Below are positions 1 to 9,093 of a DNA stretch of 64,000 nucleotides, piece by piece. Positions within the stretch are counted from its first letter, which is position 1, and each line of letters opens with the position of its first letter. The notes under the pieces were generated by a model that was not told the DNA's origin, ran no database searches, and worked only from the letters and a program-made list of their open reading frames with translations. This DNA is from Phycisphaerae bacterium RAS2 (lineage in GTDB: Bacteria; Planctomycetota; Phycisphaerae; UBA1845; UTPLA1), in contig CP036352.1 of the NCBI GenBank assembly GCA_007753915.1, positions 1,240,001-1,304,000 on the forward strand, in the 5' to 3' direction. A program made the translations under genes and the position numbers.

Positions 1-21
1 GGCGGCGACGACGTTGAACGC

Positions 22-79
22 GTAGGGTGGACACGGCCCACGACGTACGTCGCGCAATTCAAGGTGGGCAATGCCCGCC
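22..79. repeat. REP-like palindromic fragments at the left edge
   Basis: The first 90 bases carry no gene. They hold a degenerate copy of the GGTGGGCA/TGCCC(A/G)CC palindrome (63-79) and a related half-site beginning GTAGGGTGG (from about 24). The same core recurs at 7034-7096, 10669-10683 and 11393-11404, so this is probably one copy of a dispersed intergenic family. A small palindrome GACGTACGTC lies between the two parts. Confidence 0.5.
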
Positions 80-90
80 CAACGATTGCT

Positions 91-2163
91 CTACTCGTCC
101 TTCGGCAATTCGTAGTCGATCTTCATGTCCGGCGGCGCGCCGCCCGGGCCGGTCAGGTAATGCTCGAACCACTGCACCATGCGCAGGTTGTAATCGAGCC
201 GGGCCGCGGCTTTGCGGTTGCCGTGCTGCTCGCCGGGGTAGAAGACGAGCCGGACCGGCGCCTGATTAAGTGTCTTCAAATGTCGATATAACTCCATCGA
301 CTGGCTGGGATGCACGCGCGGGTCGTTCTTGCCTGCGAGGATCAGAATCGGCGTCCGCGCCTTCTTCACATGATACACCGGGCTGCGCTCGAGGAAGAAC
401 TGCCACTTGCCCTCGTCCCACAGGTGTGAACGCGTGTGAACGAGGTAGTCCTCATTCGGAATATCCGTCGTGCCCTTTTTCGAGATCGTGTTGCTGATGC
501 CGACGAACATGACGCTGGCGGCGAAGTGCTCGCTTTGGGCCGTCGCGCCCCAGGCCGACGCGTAACCGCCGTACGACCCGCCGGTGATGCCGACCTTCTT
601 CTCATCGGCCAGGCCCGAGTCGACGAAATGCTTCACGGCATCGACCAGATCGTCGAATTCGCGGCCGGCCTCATCGCCCTGACCCATCTTGCTGAAGACG
701 ACCCCGCGACCGGTGCTGCCGCGATAGTTGGGGTAGAAGACCGCGAACCCGCGCGCGGCCGCGACCTGCCCGGGGCGGGAGTAGTTGGTCATCCAGCCGT
801 TTGCCTCGTGCGCTTCGGGGCCGCCGTGGACATAAAGGATCAACGGTTGTTTGCCGTTCGGCGCGGCCTCTAGCGGACGGACGAGAATGCCTTGAATCTC
901 CAGGCCGTCGCGCGCCTTGTACGTGACCGCCTCCTGCGGGGCGAACTTCATGTCGGCGATCCACGGGTTGCTGTCGGTGAGGCGTTTCGGTGCGGCATCG
1001 CCGTGCTTCATCACGAAGACTTCGCCGGGGTGCGAGGCGTGATGGCCGATGAACGCGCCGATCCGGCCATCTTTGGATAGCGTGATGCTCGTCAGCACGG
1101 CCGACGCGCCGGGTGCGACAATCGTCTTCTGTTCGCTGCCGTCGGCCTTCACCTTGCCGAGCATGGCGTCGAGGCCGACATCGGCGACGTACATGACCGT
1201 GTCGGCATCCTGCCAGGCGATGCCGGAAACGTGTCCCTCAAAGTTCGGCAGGGCGTCCTTCAACTTTCCCGTTTCCAATTCGCCGACCAGCAGCCGCCCG
1301 GGCGATGGGTCATTCACGTCCTCGGCAGAGATCATCGCCAGCCGCCGGCCGTCCGGATTCCAGCGCACGTCGCCGAGCTTGCCGGGGTTTTCGAACTTCA
1401 CGACCACGTCGCCGCTCGATGCATCGAGCACGTGGACGCGGCGCTTCATGTATTCGTCGTCCACCAGCGGCGTCGGGGCCAACGCCACGGCCAGCCGGTC
1501 GCCGACCGGGCTCCACGATAGCTCGGAGGCCGAGCCGTCGATCTCAAACGATTTGGGCTTCGCCGCGCCCGGGCGCAGCTCCGCCGTCCAGACAAGCGTG
1601 GGGGTGAGGTCTTCCTCGACGACTTCGGCCTTGAAGCCTTTCTCCTCGAGGTCTTTCTTCTCCTTGGGCGCCTTGGGCTCGGCCAGAAACGCGACGCGTG
1701 TCTCATCCGGCGACAGGGCGTACGAGCCGATGGCGGTCTCGTGTTTCAACAGGCGCACGGCCTCGCCGCCGTCAATGGGAATGCGATAGAGCGATTTCTC
1801 CTTGTCCTTGTCGCGCTTGGCGAGGAAATAGAGCGACCGGCCGTTACGCGACCATTGCACGCTGTCAATATTGACCTCGCCGACGATGAAGGGACGCGGC
1901 GCGCTGTCGTCGATGCCGACGACGTGCAGCTCGGACCAGGCCCCGCCGTCGTCGAAATCCTTTTCATATGGATCGCGAGGCACCAGCAGGGTGTAGGCGA
2001 TGTGCGTTCCGTCGGGAGACATGACGGCGCTGGTAACGGTGCGCAGCTTTGCCACGTGCTGCGGCGTCCAGAGTTGATCGGCGGCGAAGGCGCTCGCCGC
2101 GGTCGTCAGGTAGACGCTGAAACAGGCCAGTGCAACGTGGCGACGAATGGATCGAGTCTTCAT
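91..2163 (-). CDS. S9 family prolyl oligopeptidase-type peptidase, exported
   Basis: This encodes a serine peptidase of the prolyl-oligopeptidase (S9, acylaminoacyl-peptidase-like) family, probably acting on short peptides in the periplasm. I place the start at the ATG at 2163 (690 aa) because it follows a GGAGG ribosome site and opens a signal peptide (MKTRSIRRHVALACF...ASAFA). The N-terminal two thirds are WD/TolB-like beta-propeller repeats (SPDGTHIAYT, SPDETRVAFL). The C-terminal alpha/beta hydrolase domain has the nucleophile elbow GGSYGGYA (Ser about residue 530), the acid in AGKNDPRVH and the catalytic His in PGEQHGN, so the triad is complete. A longer in-frame extension to 2370 exists but lacks the signal peptide logic and overlaps endonuclease V. 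The family is clear; the substrate is unknown. Confidence 0.92.
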   Translation of the reverse strand: MKTRSIRRHVALACFSVYLTTAASAFAADQLWTPQHVAKLRTVTSAVMSPDGTHIAYTLLVPRDPYEKDFDDGGAWSELHVVGIDDSAPRPFIVGEVNIDSVQWSRNGRSLYFLAKRDKDKEKSLYRIPIDGGEAVRLLKHETAIGSYALSPDETRVAFLAEPKAPKEKKDLEEKGFKAEVVEEDLTPTLVWTAELRPGAAKPKSFEIDGSASELSWSPVGDRLAVALAPTPLVDDEYMKRRVHVLDASSGDVVVKFENPGKLGDVRWNPDGRRLAMISAEDVNDPSPGRLLVGELETGKLKDALPNFEGHVSGIAWQDADTVMYVADVGLDAMLGKVKADGSEQKTIVAPGASAVLTSITLSKDGRIGAFIGHHASHPGEVFVMKHGDAAPKRLTDSNPWIADMKFAPQEAVTYKARDGLEIQGILVRPLEAAPNGKQPLILYVHGGPEAHEANGWMTNYSRPGQVAAARGFAVFYPNYRGSTGRGVVFSKMGQGDEAGREFDDLVDAVKHFVDSGLADEKKVGITGGSYGGYASAWGATAQSEHFAASVMFVGISNTISKKGTTDIPNEDYLVHTRSHLWDEGKWQFFLERSPVYHVKKARTPILILAGKNDPRVHPSQSMELYRHLKTLNQAPVRLVFYPGEQHGNRKAAARLDYNLRMVQWFEHYLTGPGGAPPDMKIDYELPKDE

Positions 2164-2230
2164 CGTTCCTCCAACGTGAATGTTCAATGGTGCTCCCGCT
2201 CCCGCGCGCCGCGAAGCGCCGCGGCGACAT

Positions 2231-2923
2231 TTAAGCGGATGCATCCCTGCGAAGTTGCGTGACGAGCTGGTGCGCCAGGCGGGTCGGCTCCGGCAGACGA
2301 TAGCCCGCAAGACATCGTAACACGATCCGCACCGCGTCCGCCAGTCGCACGAGATGCCCGACGCTGACATAGACCGGCTTTACGCCCGCGCGCGTCCGCA
2401 GCACCCGGCCGATGCGCTCATCATCGAGGTGAAGATCCGACGTGTTTCCCGGTGCGCCGCCCGGTTCGCGGTGCTCGCCGCAGAGCCGACTTTTCGCACA
2501 GCCAATAGTCGGCCGACCGAGCGAGAGTCCAAAATGTGACGCAATGCCGAGGCGGCGAGGATGCGCCCGGCCGTGGCCATCGAGGATAAACACATCGGGT
2601 GACGATCGGAGCCTGCGCGCCGCGGCCAGCAAGGCGGGGGCCTCGCGAAACGAAAGCAATCCCGGCACGTAGGGAAACGTTACCCGGCGACCGACGGATG
2701 CCGATTCGATCACTGCCCGCGCGCGAACGTCCCAGACGACCCACGCTGCAATGATCTGCGTGTTGCCCGCGACAAACGCGGCATCGCCCCCGGCGACGAG
2801 GCGAACGGATCGCAACGACACGGCGCGTTCGACGACGCGACCGGCCAGCGCGCGCTGCAACCGGACGGCCGCGGCGGGCGAGAGATTCCAGCGATGGCGG
2901 ATGGGTTGAAATGGGTTGTGCAA
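2231..2923 (-). CDS. nfi: Endonuclease V (deoxyinosine repair)
   Basis: Endonuclease V nicks DNA near deaminated adenine (inosine). The 230-aa product carries the family's metal-binding residues: Asp47 in GGDAAF, Glu94 in PGLLSFRE and Asp115 in LDGHGRAHPRR, followed by GIASHFG and KPVYVSVGH. I chose the TTG at 2923 because GAGG sits about 8 nt upstream and the length then matches the usual 220-230 aa. The reading frame is open further upstream to 3106, but that would run across the divergent gene at 2961. The gene lies 67 bases upstream of, and in the same direction as, the S9 peptidase, without an obvious functional link. Confidence 0.9.
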   Translation of the reverse strand: MHNPFQPIRHRWNLSPAAAVRLQRALAGRVVERAVSLRSVRLVAGGDAAFVAGNTQIIAAWVVWDVRARAVIESASVGRRVTFPYVPGLLSFREAPALLAAARRLRSSPDVFILDGHGRAHPRRLGIASHFGLSLGRPTIGCAKSRLCGEHREPGGAPGNTSDLHLDDERIGRVLRTRAGVKPVYVSVGHLVRLADAVRIVLRCLAGYRLPEPTRLAHQLVTQLRRDASA

Positions 2924-2948
2924 GGTCGATCCTCGGCTCCCGGTGCGA

Positions 2949-2960
2949 TAGAATACACCG
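2949..2960 (+). promoter_or_regulatory. -10-like box abutting the GTG start (leaderless candidate)
   Basis: TAGAAT at 2949-2954 is followed by six bases and then the GTG of the 958-aa gene. No Shine-Dalgarno is present. If this hexamer is the -10 box, transcription would begin at about the start codon. The -35 position has no good match. Confidence 0.45.
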
Positions 2961-5837
2961 GTGGCGATCAAGATTCGCTGGGGTTGGGCCGTCCTGTTTG
3001 CGGTGCCGGCGATGGCGTCAGGCCTTGCGGCGCGCGCCGAAGATTCCGCGTGGCTGCATGTCGACCTCACCCCGGCGCTGACCAACGAGTTGATCTCCAG
3101 CGCCATCCGCGACGAGGGCGCGACGGTGACGGCCGAGGCCGATCGCGTCTTCCTGACGATTCCGTTCCGTTACGAATTTGCCGCCGCGCCCCGCACGATG
3201 ACGCGCAGCGTGATGCGCGCGAAGGAGTTTCGCGGCGTTTGGGGGATTCGATTGCTGCCGGAGCCGCTTGGCCCGGTCGACCTCGCGCTGCTTGATCAGG
3301 ACCCGCTCTACGAACGGTGGGAGCTGAAGCCCGCCGCCGGTCGGCCGCAGGTCACGGTTCGCAATCAGTCCGGACCGCGCGGCGTGGAGGCGGACCCGCG
3401 CGGCCCGGGCGAACGTCGGCCGTCGCGCAGCATGACCATCCCGGCGAGCGGGATGGCTGCGTTTGTGGTTGAGATGACCAACGAATCCAGCCGGCTGACG
3501 ATCACGTGGGCCGAAGGCGGGGAGGAGACCCTCGACCTGACGGCGATTCGCAAGGCGCGCGAGCCGTTGCCTTCGCCGCCGATGGTCGAACCGGCCGGGG
3601 AACGCGGCGCATCGAACGGACCGCGCGGCGCGGTCGCGCCGATGTTGATGGATGTCTTGAATACGGTGAAGGACGGTTCGCCGGCGCACGCGGCGCTGGC
3701 GGTGCAGAGGTTGGCTCGTGCGCGACGTGAGTGGCCCGCACGGGTCGATCCGACTTTCTTGGCGGACCTCGACGGGCGCATGTTGGCGGCGGGCGCAGCG
3801 GCGCATCCGGGCGTGCGCGCGGCTGCATGGTCGTACTTCGCGGAACCGTTGGAAAGTATCGCTCCGGCGGACTGGATCGCCCCGGCCGCGCTGCAGCGCC
3901 TGGCGAAGGATGCGGCCTTGCAGAAGGCGTGGCTGGATAACGTCGAGCTTGGTCTGGGTCGGCGCGAGGGCGGTGTGTTCTGGATGGGTCTCGTCGGCGA
4001 GGAGCGATCGCGCCGTGGGCTGGCGTTGTTGATATGCTCAAATGTGCTGTCCGGGACGGACGCGGGAGCGATTGATGCGGCGAGTGACCTTATATTGTCA
4101 CTCGGACCGTGGCCTCTTGCGCACGACGCGACGCCCGTCGATGGGGAGGGTGCAGGTTCATCCGGCGTCGATCCAAACGATCCTCGCGCGGCGGACAAGC
4201 CCGTGGATCTTTCCCGGTTTTCGCCGGTTGCCTTGGAAGCGCTGGTGAAGCGGTTGCCCGCGATTCCCGACAGCCCGTGGGCGACGGACCTGGCGCGGCA
4301 ACTCGTGCCGCGCGCCCCGGGCAACCTGGCCGAAGCGCTGGCACGAGAACTGGAACGGCGAAAGGTCGCGTTGAGCGGGCCGGCTGACCCGCTTCTGACC
4401 GCTTGGGGGGCGCTTCCGACCGATGACCGGCGTCTTGCGCTGCTGGCGGCGCTGAATCGACTTTTCGTCGGCGAGTTGGTCTATTCGGAATCCTTTGCGC
4501 AACTCTGGCGCGATGCCATCAACTCGAATGGGTCACAGAAGGTGCGCGAGGCGGCCTCACGACTGCTGCTGCGCATCGCGGGCAGGGACCTCGCGCCGCG
4601 TGAGCCGAACCCTTTCCCGGTCATTGTGCTGCTGACTTCGCACGACCCGCTGGTGGATGCGCTGGGCGACGTGGTGAACACGTTGAGACCCGCCGAGGGC
4701 GCTGGGAGCGGCGACGCGGAACTGTGCCACGCCGCCGCGGAGCAATTGCTACGGCGCGGGCTTGCCGAACATGCCGCGCGACTCGTCGCGGCGTGCCCGC
4801 CGGGGGCCGAGCGCGCAACGCACGTCGAGGCGCTGCTGCAATTGAAGAACCCGCCGGCCGACACGCTTGCCGCGTTCGCTGGGTATCTCCTGAAACAGGA
4901 CACGAGCGACTGCGTGAAGCCCGCGCTGGAATACCTCTCGCGCCGGGCCGGGGCGGAGCCTTCCGAAGATCGTTGGAAATTGCTCGCTGCGCTGCGCGCC
5001 GGCGTTCATCCCGGAGAGCTGGACGCGCTCAGCCGCGAACTGAAGGGCGTGGAAGCGGTCGCCGCGCGGCGCTGGCTGCATGAGCTGGGGCACATGACGC
5101 CGCAGGACCGGCAGCGCCTGGCCGGGGCGACGGAACCGAAGCAGCGGCTGGAGCGCCTGAAGGAAATCGACTTGCGTCGAGGTACGGCGGTGGAGGGTCG
5201 CTACGGCGTGGTGGCCGTCGTCGAGACAGTGACGGCGCGCGAAAGGCCGGGTGATTCCAACTCCGGCGGCCCGGTGGTTGCGTGGAGCCTGCCGACGCGC
5301 TGGAAGATCGCGCTGCCGGCGATTGACCTTGAGCTCCCGGCCGATGTTCACGAAAAGCCCGACGCGCCGTACCGCGTGCTGCTGGGCAAGACGCCGCTGG
5401 GCGAAGGTCGCATCGCACAGCGACCGGGCGTGCTCGGTTCTCCCGCGACGTTCTCCATCGCCCTGACGGCCGCGCCGTGGGATGGCTGGGCCGCGTCAAG
5501 CGAGCTGATTCGCGGAACGGCCGCTGCACCCGATGGGGCCGCTGCGGAAGTCGGGCCGCTCTGGCTTGCTGCGCGTCCGGTGCTGGAGAAGCCGCTGGCC
5601 GGCACGATGACCATCGACGCCTCGCCGCTCCTGACGCGCGCGATCGCGCAGGACAAGTCGATCGGCCGTCGCGTGCCGCCGGCCCGCGTTCCGGAAAAGT
5701 TGCCGATCACACTGCGTTATGCGTCGTTCGGCAGCTTCTACGGCGCGGCGGAATGGCCCATCGAACTGCCGGAATCGATTCCGGATGGTTTCATCCGTCC
5801 GCGCGTCGTGATGATTGTGCTGGAGCGAATGGATTAG
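2961..5837 (+). CDS. Exported protein of unknown function, 958 aa
   Basis: I do not recognise this family. The protein starts at GTG with a short signal peptide (IRWGWAVLFAVPAMASGLAARA) and is predicted to be periplasmic or outer-surface. The first 180 residues look beta-rich. A long Ala/Leu-rich middle region (about 230-750) reads like stacked helical hairpins of HEAT/ARM type, with recurring phrases such as ALVKRLPAIPDSPWATDLARQLVPRAP. The last 200 residues are again beta-rich. No catalytic motif is visible. It is transcribed divergently from endonuclease V with only 37 bases between, and its GTG lacks a Shine-Dalgarno but follows a -10-like box. Confidence 0.75.
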   Translation: MAIKIRWGWAVLFAVPAMASGLAARAEDSAWLHVDLTPALTNELISSAIRDEGATVTAEADRVFLTIPFRYEFAAAPRTMTRSVMRAKEFRGVWGIRLLPEPLGPVDLALLDQDPLYERWELKPAAGRPQVTVRNQSGPRGVEADPRGPGERRPSRSMTIPASGMAAFVVEMTNESSRLTITWAEGGEETLDLTAIRKAREPLPSPPMVEPAGERGASNGPRGAVAPMLMDVLNTVKDGSPAHAALAVQRLARARREWPARVDPTFLADLDGRMLAAGAAAHPGVRAAAWSYFAEPLESIAPADWIAPAALQRLAKDAALQKAWLDNVELGLGRREGGVFWMGLVGEERSRRGLALLICSNVLSGTDAGAIDAASDLILSLGPWPLAHDATPVDGEGAGSSGVDPNDPRAADKPVDLSRFSPVALEALVKRLPAIPDSPWATDLARQLVPRAPGNLAEALARELERRKVALSGPADPLLTAWGALPTDDRRLALLAALNRLFVGELVYSESFAQLWRDAINSNGSQKVREAASRLLLRIAGRDLAPREPNPFPVIVLLTSHDPLVDALGDVVNTLRPAEGAGSGDAELCHAAAEQLLRRGLAEHAARLVAACPPGAERATHVEALLQLKNPPADTLAAFAGYLLKQDTSDCVKPALEYLSRRAGAEPSEDRWKLLAALRAGVHPGELDALSRELKGVEAVAARRWLHELGHMTPQDRQRLAGATEPKQRLERLKEIDLRRGTAVEGRYGVVAVVETVTARERPGDSNSGGPVVAWSLPTRWKIALPAIDLELPADVHEKPDAPYRVLLGKTPLGEGRIAQRPGVLGSPATFSIALTAAPWDGWAASSELIRGTAAAPDGAAAEVGPLWLAARPVLEKPLAGTMTIDASPLLTRAIAQDKSIGRRVPPARVPEKLPITLRYASFGSFYGAAEWPIELPESIPDGFIRPRVVMIVLERMD

Positions 5838-5840
5838 GGG

Positions 5841-5905
5841 CAGTGGTCAGTGGGCAGTTGTCGGAGGTCAGTGGCCAATGTTGAGTGGCCAGTGGTCCGT
5901 GTTTA
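5841..5905. repeat. CAGTGGTCAGTGG-type short tandem degenerate repeat
   Basis: Immediately after the stop of the 958-aa gene the sequence becomes a degenerate array of CAGTGG, TCAGTGG and GGCCAGTGG units, unlike the surrounding coding DNA. Such arrays sit in gaps after genes and have no coding potential. The rest of the gap to 5990 shows nothing recognisable. Confidence 0.6.
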
Positions 5906-5990
5906 GTAGGAACGCAGACAGGGTTCAACATCATTTAGCCGGCCATCTTGATGGCCGCGAGATTTCCGGCGCGGCCGACCAACGCCGCAA

Positions 5991-6317
5991 CTATGGCGCG
6001 GGGTCATAGCCGAATCCGCCCCACGGGTGACATCGCAGGATGCGGCGGATCGCCAGCACCACGCCGCGCCACGGACCATTGCGCCGGATTGCATCGAGCG
6101 CGTACTCGCTGCACGTCGGTTCGAATCGACAATGCCCCGGCAGCAGCGGGCGGATGGCGAACTGATACGCCCGAATCGTCAGCGCCAGCGCCCAGATCGT
6201 CACCGTATTGACCAGGAACACGAGCCGCCCCAGCGGCCGAGCGATCAGTCGCACGGTGCGCGCGAGCAGCGCGATCAGGCGATGCAGCGGCGGCGTTGCG
6301 TGCGCAGTCGGTCTCAT
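5991..6317 (-). CDS. yidD: Membrane protein insertion efficiency factor YidD
   Basis: YidD is a small membrane-associated protein that helps YidC insert inner-membrane proteins. The 108-aa product contains the family signature: a hydrophobic/amphipathic stretch ([20 protein letters not shown]), then [19 protein letters not shown] and the C-terminal [14 protein letters not shown]. The N-terminal 35 residues are a basic extension. Its ATG overlaps the end of trmB by 4 nt (6314-6317), so the two are translationally coupled. It is not in the usual rpmH-rnpA-yidD-yidC cluster here. Confidence 0.93.
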   Translation of the reverse strand: MRPTAHATPPLHRLIALLARTVRLIARPLGRLVFLVNTVTIWALALTIRAYQFAIRPLLPGHCRFEPTCSEYALDAIRRNGPWRGVVLAIRRILRCHPWGGFGYDPAP

Positions 6318-6922
6318 CGCTTCTTCACCGCCATGCGGTAGATCGGCCGCCCCTCGCGCTCGTACTTGATTTCGTAATTCGTTTCAACACGTTCGCCCAC
6401 CACGCCGAACGCCGGATCGTCAAAGTCGATCTCCGCGAACTGGGCCACGCCGCCCAGCACTGCGCGAATCTGCTCGTGGTATTCGGCGTGATCGGTCTGC
6501 ACAGCCAGCCGCCCGCCGGGGACCAGCGCCCGGGCCATGGCCGCGGCCGCGTCGGGCGTGAAGAGCCGCCGCTTGTGGTGGCGCTTCTTGGGCCAGGGGT
6601 CGGGGTGGTAGGCGTGAATCGCGGTGAGGCATTCCGGCGGCAGGCGGTGCATCACGAGAATCTTCGCATCGGTGCGGACCATCCGCGCGTTGGTCACGCC
6701 CCAGCGTGCCAGTCGATCGGCACAATGCTCGCAGAAAGCCCTGGCCCATTCGATGCCGAAAAAGTTGCGGTCGGGGTGGGTGCGGGCCATCCGCAGCAGA
6801 AACGCCCCCTTGCCGCACCCGATCTCCATCTCGACGGGCCGGTCGTTGCCGAAGATCGCGGCGAAATCGACGCGCTCCGCGACAAGCTCGGGCGAAAGCA
6901 AAATATCCTCCAGCGTCGGCAT
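6314..6922 (-). CDS. trmB: tRNA (guanine-N7-)-methyltransferase TrmB
   Basis: TrmB uses S-adenosylmethionine to methylate G46 in the variable loop of tRNA. The 202-aa protein shows the SAM-binding motif [15 protein letters not shown], the [10 protein letters not shown] motif, [17 protein letters not shown] (the diagnostic PDPWPKKRH block) and a C-terminal [12 protein letters not shown] chose the ATG at 6922 since translation there gives a normal N-terminus; the frame extends upstream only with non-homologous sequence. There is no Shine-Dalgarno, but TATAAT lies 6 nt before the ATG, suggesting a leaderless message. yidD follows with a 4-nt overlap. Confidence 0.95.
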   Translation of the reverse strand: MPTLEDILLSPELVAERVDFAAIFGNDRPVEMEIGCGKGAFLLRMARTHPDRNFFGIEWARAFCEHCADRLARWGVTNARMVRTDAKILVMHRLPPECLTAIHAYHPDPWPKKRHHKRRLFTPDAAAAMARALVPGGRLAVQTDHAEYHEQIRAVLGGVAQFAEIDFDDPAFGVVGERVETNYEIKYEREGRPIYRMAVKKR

Positions 6923-6934
6923 CGGGGCATTATA
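6923..6934 (-). promoter_or_regulatory. -10 box TATAAT 6 nt before the trmB start (leaderless candidate)
   Basis: On the minus strand the sequence reads GATATAAT-GCCCCG-ATG, with the perfect -10 hexamer at 6934-6929 and the ATG at 6922. A transcript starting 7 nt after the hexamer would begin on the A of ATG. The -35 region is weak. Confidence 0.55.
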
Positions 6935-7033
6935 TCGCGCTGCGGGCGACAACGAACGTGAGTGCGCTTGGTTGCGCTGCCGCACTGCACGGCTCGGTTA
7001 GTCTTTTCCGTGAAAGCGATTGGTAGGCAGCGG

Positions 7034-7096
7034 GTAGGGTGGGCATCGCCCACCGATTGATTTCGAAATACGATTGGCGGGCGGTGCCCACCCTAC
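7034..7096. repeat. REP-like inverted repeat with 12-bp perfect arms
   Basis: GTAGGGTGGGCA (7034-7045) is repeated as its exact complement TGCCCACCCTAC (7085-7096), with further inner pairing between GCCCACC and GGCGGGC. It lies between trmB and the fliM stop. The same 12-mer occurs at 11393-11404. It is probably a mobile REP/MITE-like palindrome and could also act as a bidirectional terminator structure for fliM. Confidence 0.7.
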
Positions 7097-7117
7097 GATG
7101 CGGTGCGAACACGCCCC

Positions 7118-8119
7118 TCACACCGTCCCAATCTCTTCAATCTTCTTCGTGAGTCGAAACGCGCGGTTGCCTCGCAACTGGCCGAGTCGGCCGATGAACT
7201 TGTCCCGCCCTTCGACTTGCAGGCCCATTTCCTCGGTGACGAGCTTGTCGAGCCGGATCAGATCGCCCGGCGCGAGCGACATCAGATCTGACAGCGTGAT
7301 GCGCGTGTTGCCGAGGTAGGCGCGCAGGTTGATCTCCGCGCTGCGAAGCTTCTGCGTCACCGCGCGGCGATGTGCCGTGTTGACCGTCCCGCGGCTGTAG
7401 GCCAGCCAGCTTTGCGTCGCGAGCTTGCCGATGACCGGCTCGATGACGTTGAACGGGATGCAGATGCTCATCGTGCCGGCGCGGGCGCCGACCTTCAATT
7501 CGAAACCCACCACAACGACGACTTCATTCGGCGCGACGATCTGCACAAGATGCGGATTGCTCTCATGCCCGGCGATGTCGAACTTCACCTCGACCAGTTC
7601 GCTCCACGCGTCGGAGAGATTCTCCAGCGCGCGATCGAGAATGCGATTCACCAGCCGCTGCTCGATGATCGTCAATGGCCGCTGGGGGATGAAAATGTCT
7701 GAGTTGGTCCCGCCCAGCAGGCGGTCGATGATCGGGAAGACAATCAACGGGCTGATCTCAAGGCACATCTTGCCGGTGAGCGTCTCAGCCGACAGCAAGT
7801 TGAAACAAGTCGGGCTGGGAAGCGAATGGATGAATTCGCTGTAAGTAAGCTGCTCGGTCGTGGCGACGTGCGTCTCGACGATGGTCCGCAGGAAAGCCGA
7901 GAGCGACGCTCCGAAGCTGCGCGCGAAGGACTCGTGAATCGACTGCAAGGCCCGCATCTGCTCCTTGCTGACGCGCTCGGGGCGTTTGAAGTCGTATTCG
8001 GTGACCTCGCGGCCCTGACGGCGGCGGTCCCCGGCGAATTCGAAATCGTCGCCGTCGGTGTCGGTGGCGACGGCGTCGAGCAGCGCGTTGACTTCGTTTG
8101 GATCGAGGACTTCGGTCAT
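7118..8119 (-). CDS. fliM: Flagellar motor switch protein FliM
   Basis: FliM forms the switch ring of the flagellar C-ring, binds CheY-P and transmits the signal to FliG. The 333-aa product has the N-terminal CheY-binding peptide (LDPNEVNALLDAV), a CheC-like middle domain (about 55-240, including the FIHSLPSPT segment and LIVFPIIDRLLGG) and the C-terminal SpoA domain (about 250-330, with ITLSDLMSLAPGDLIRLDK). The ATG at 8119 follows AAGGAC. No other flagellar or chemotaxis gene is in the window, so it is an orphan here; the other flagellar genes must lie elsewhere. Confidence 0.95.
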   Translation of the reverse strand: MTEVLDPNEVNALLDAVATDTDGDDFEFAGDRRRQGREVTEYDFKRPERVSKEQMRALQSIHESFARSFGASLSAFLRTIVETHVATTEQLTYSEFIHSLPSPTCFNLLSAETLTGKMCLEISPLIVFPIIDRLLGGTNSDIFIPQRPLTIIEQRLVNRILDRALENLSDAWSELVEVKFDIAGHESNPHLVQIVAPNEVVVVVGFELKVGARAGTMSICIPFNVIEPVIGKLATQSWLAYSRGTVNTAHRRAVTQKLRSAEINLRAYLGNTRITLSDLMSLAPGDLIRLDKLVTEEMGLQVEGRDKFIGRLGQLRGNRAFRLTKKIEEIGTV

Positions 8120-8361
8120 GTCCTTGCAGCCCCCCGGGAAAGGCGGCGCAATTCCTGCGCCTGCAACGGGTTAAGCCTGCTCTCTTATCGGATGTCACCC
8201 GCGAGAATCTCTAGCGGCTTCGGCGTCGAATTGAGTCGCCGCCGATTTGCGGGAAAGGGGATCGGCGACGGGCAGGCCGGAAATAATCGCCCCGGTCCGG
8301 CACAATACCCCGACGGACACATCACGCCGGCCATTCCGGCGGACGCACAAGGAGCCTGACC

Positions 8362-9093
8362 ATGTTTCGAAACCATCATCACGCGGAAGTCAGCCCGACC
8401 ACGGTTGTGAATCGTCGAATGGGCCTTGGGGCCTCGCTCGTCTGGGGCCTGACGGGAATCATCGTGACCGCCATCGTCGCGGGCAGCGGGCTTGCGGTTT
8501 ATGCGCTGCGCGTCGTCGATCGACGGGCCGATGGCGCGGTTGGTCTCGTGTCGCAGGTGTTGGGCGAGCTGCCGGAATACCGCGCGGCGCTGCCGCCGGC
8601 GCTGGCCGATGCGATCGACGACGTTCGCCGGCCGGAGTATCGCAGTCAACTGGCAGTGACGACGAAGCTGCTGCCGCGCGACGGACGCAATTTGCAGGCG
8701 GCATCGGTCGAAGTGCGCAACAGCGGGGAGGAGCTCGTCTCGCTTTTGAGCATGCGCATCGTCGGGATGGACAGCGATGGTCAGGCGGTCGAAGAGCGCA
8801 CGACCTACGCGGCGACACCGATTCAGGTGGACGACGATTGGCGCGGGCCGTTGCTGCCGGGCGAGACGCGTCGATTCGTGGTGCGCTGGTGGGCGCATGG
8901 CAAGGTGTCGGACGTGACGCATGAGATCACCGATCTGCGCGTGTGGAAGGGTCCGGCCGACGCGGGCGCCGCGCCGGAATCGGACGATGATGATAAGGAC
9001 GAAGGCTCAACCGCTTACAAGTCGTATCGTTCGCAGATGCCGAAGAAGTCCGCGACGCGCGAGGTCGTAAGTCGGCGTGACAGCGATGATTAA
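8362..9093 (+). CDS. Single-pass membrane protein of unknown function, 243 aa
   Basis: I do not recognise a family. The ATG follows AAGGAGCC. A short cytoplasmic N-terminus is followed by one strong transmembrane segment at about residues 28-50 (VWGLTGIIVTAIVAGSGLAVYAL). The following 150 residues look beta-rich (SQLAVTTKLLPRDGRNLQAASVEVRN) and end in a very acidic, low-complexity tail (ESDDDDKDEG). It is probably anchored in the inner membrane with the bulk outside. The gap before it (8120-8361) shows nothing recognisable. It points the same way as the two following membrane-anchored genes and may be expressed with them. Confidence 0.7.
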   Translation: MFRNHHHAEVSPTTVVNRRMGLGASLVWGLTGIIVTAIVAGSGLAVYALRVVDRRADGAVGLVSQVLGELPEYRAALPPALADAIDDVRRPEYRSQLAVTTKLLPRDGRNLQAASVEVRNSGEELVSLLSMRIVGMDSDGQAVEERTTYAATPIQVDDDWRGPLLPGETRRFVVRWWAHGKVSDVTHEITDLRVWKGPADAGAAPESDDDDKDEGSTAYKSYRSQMPKKSATREVVSRRDSDD

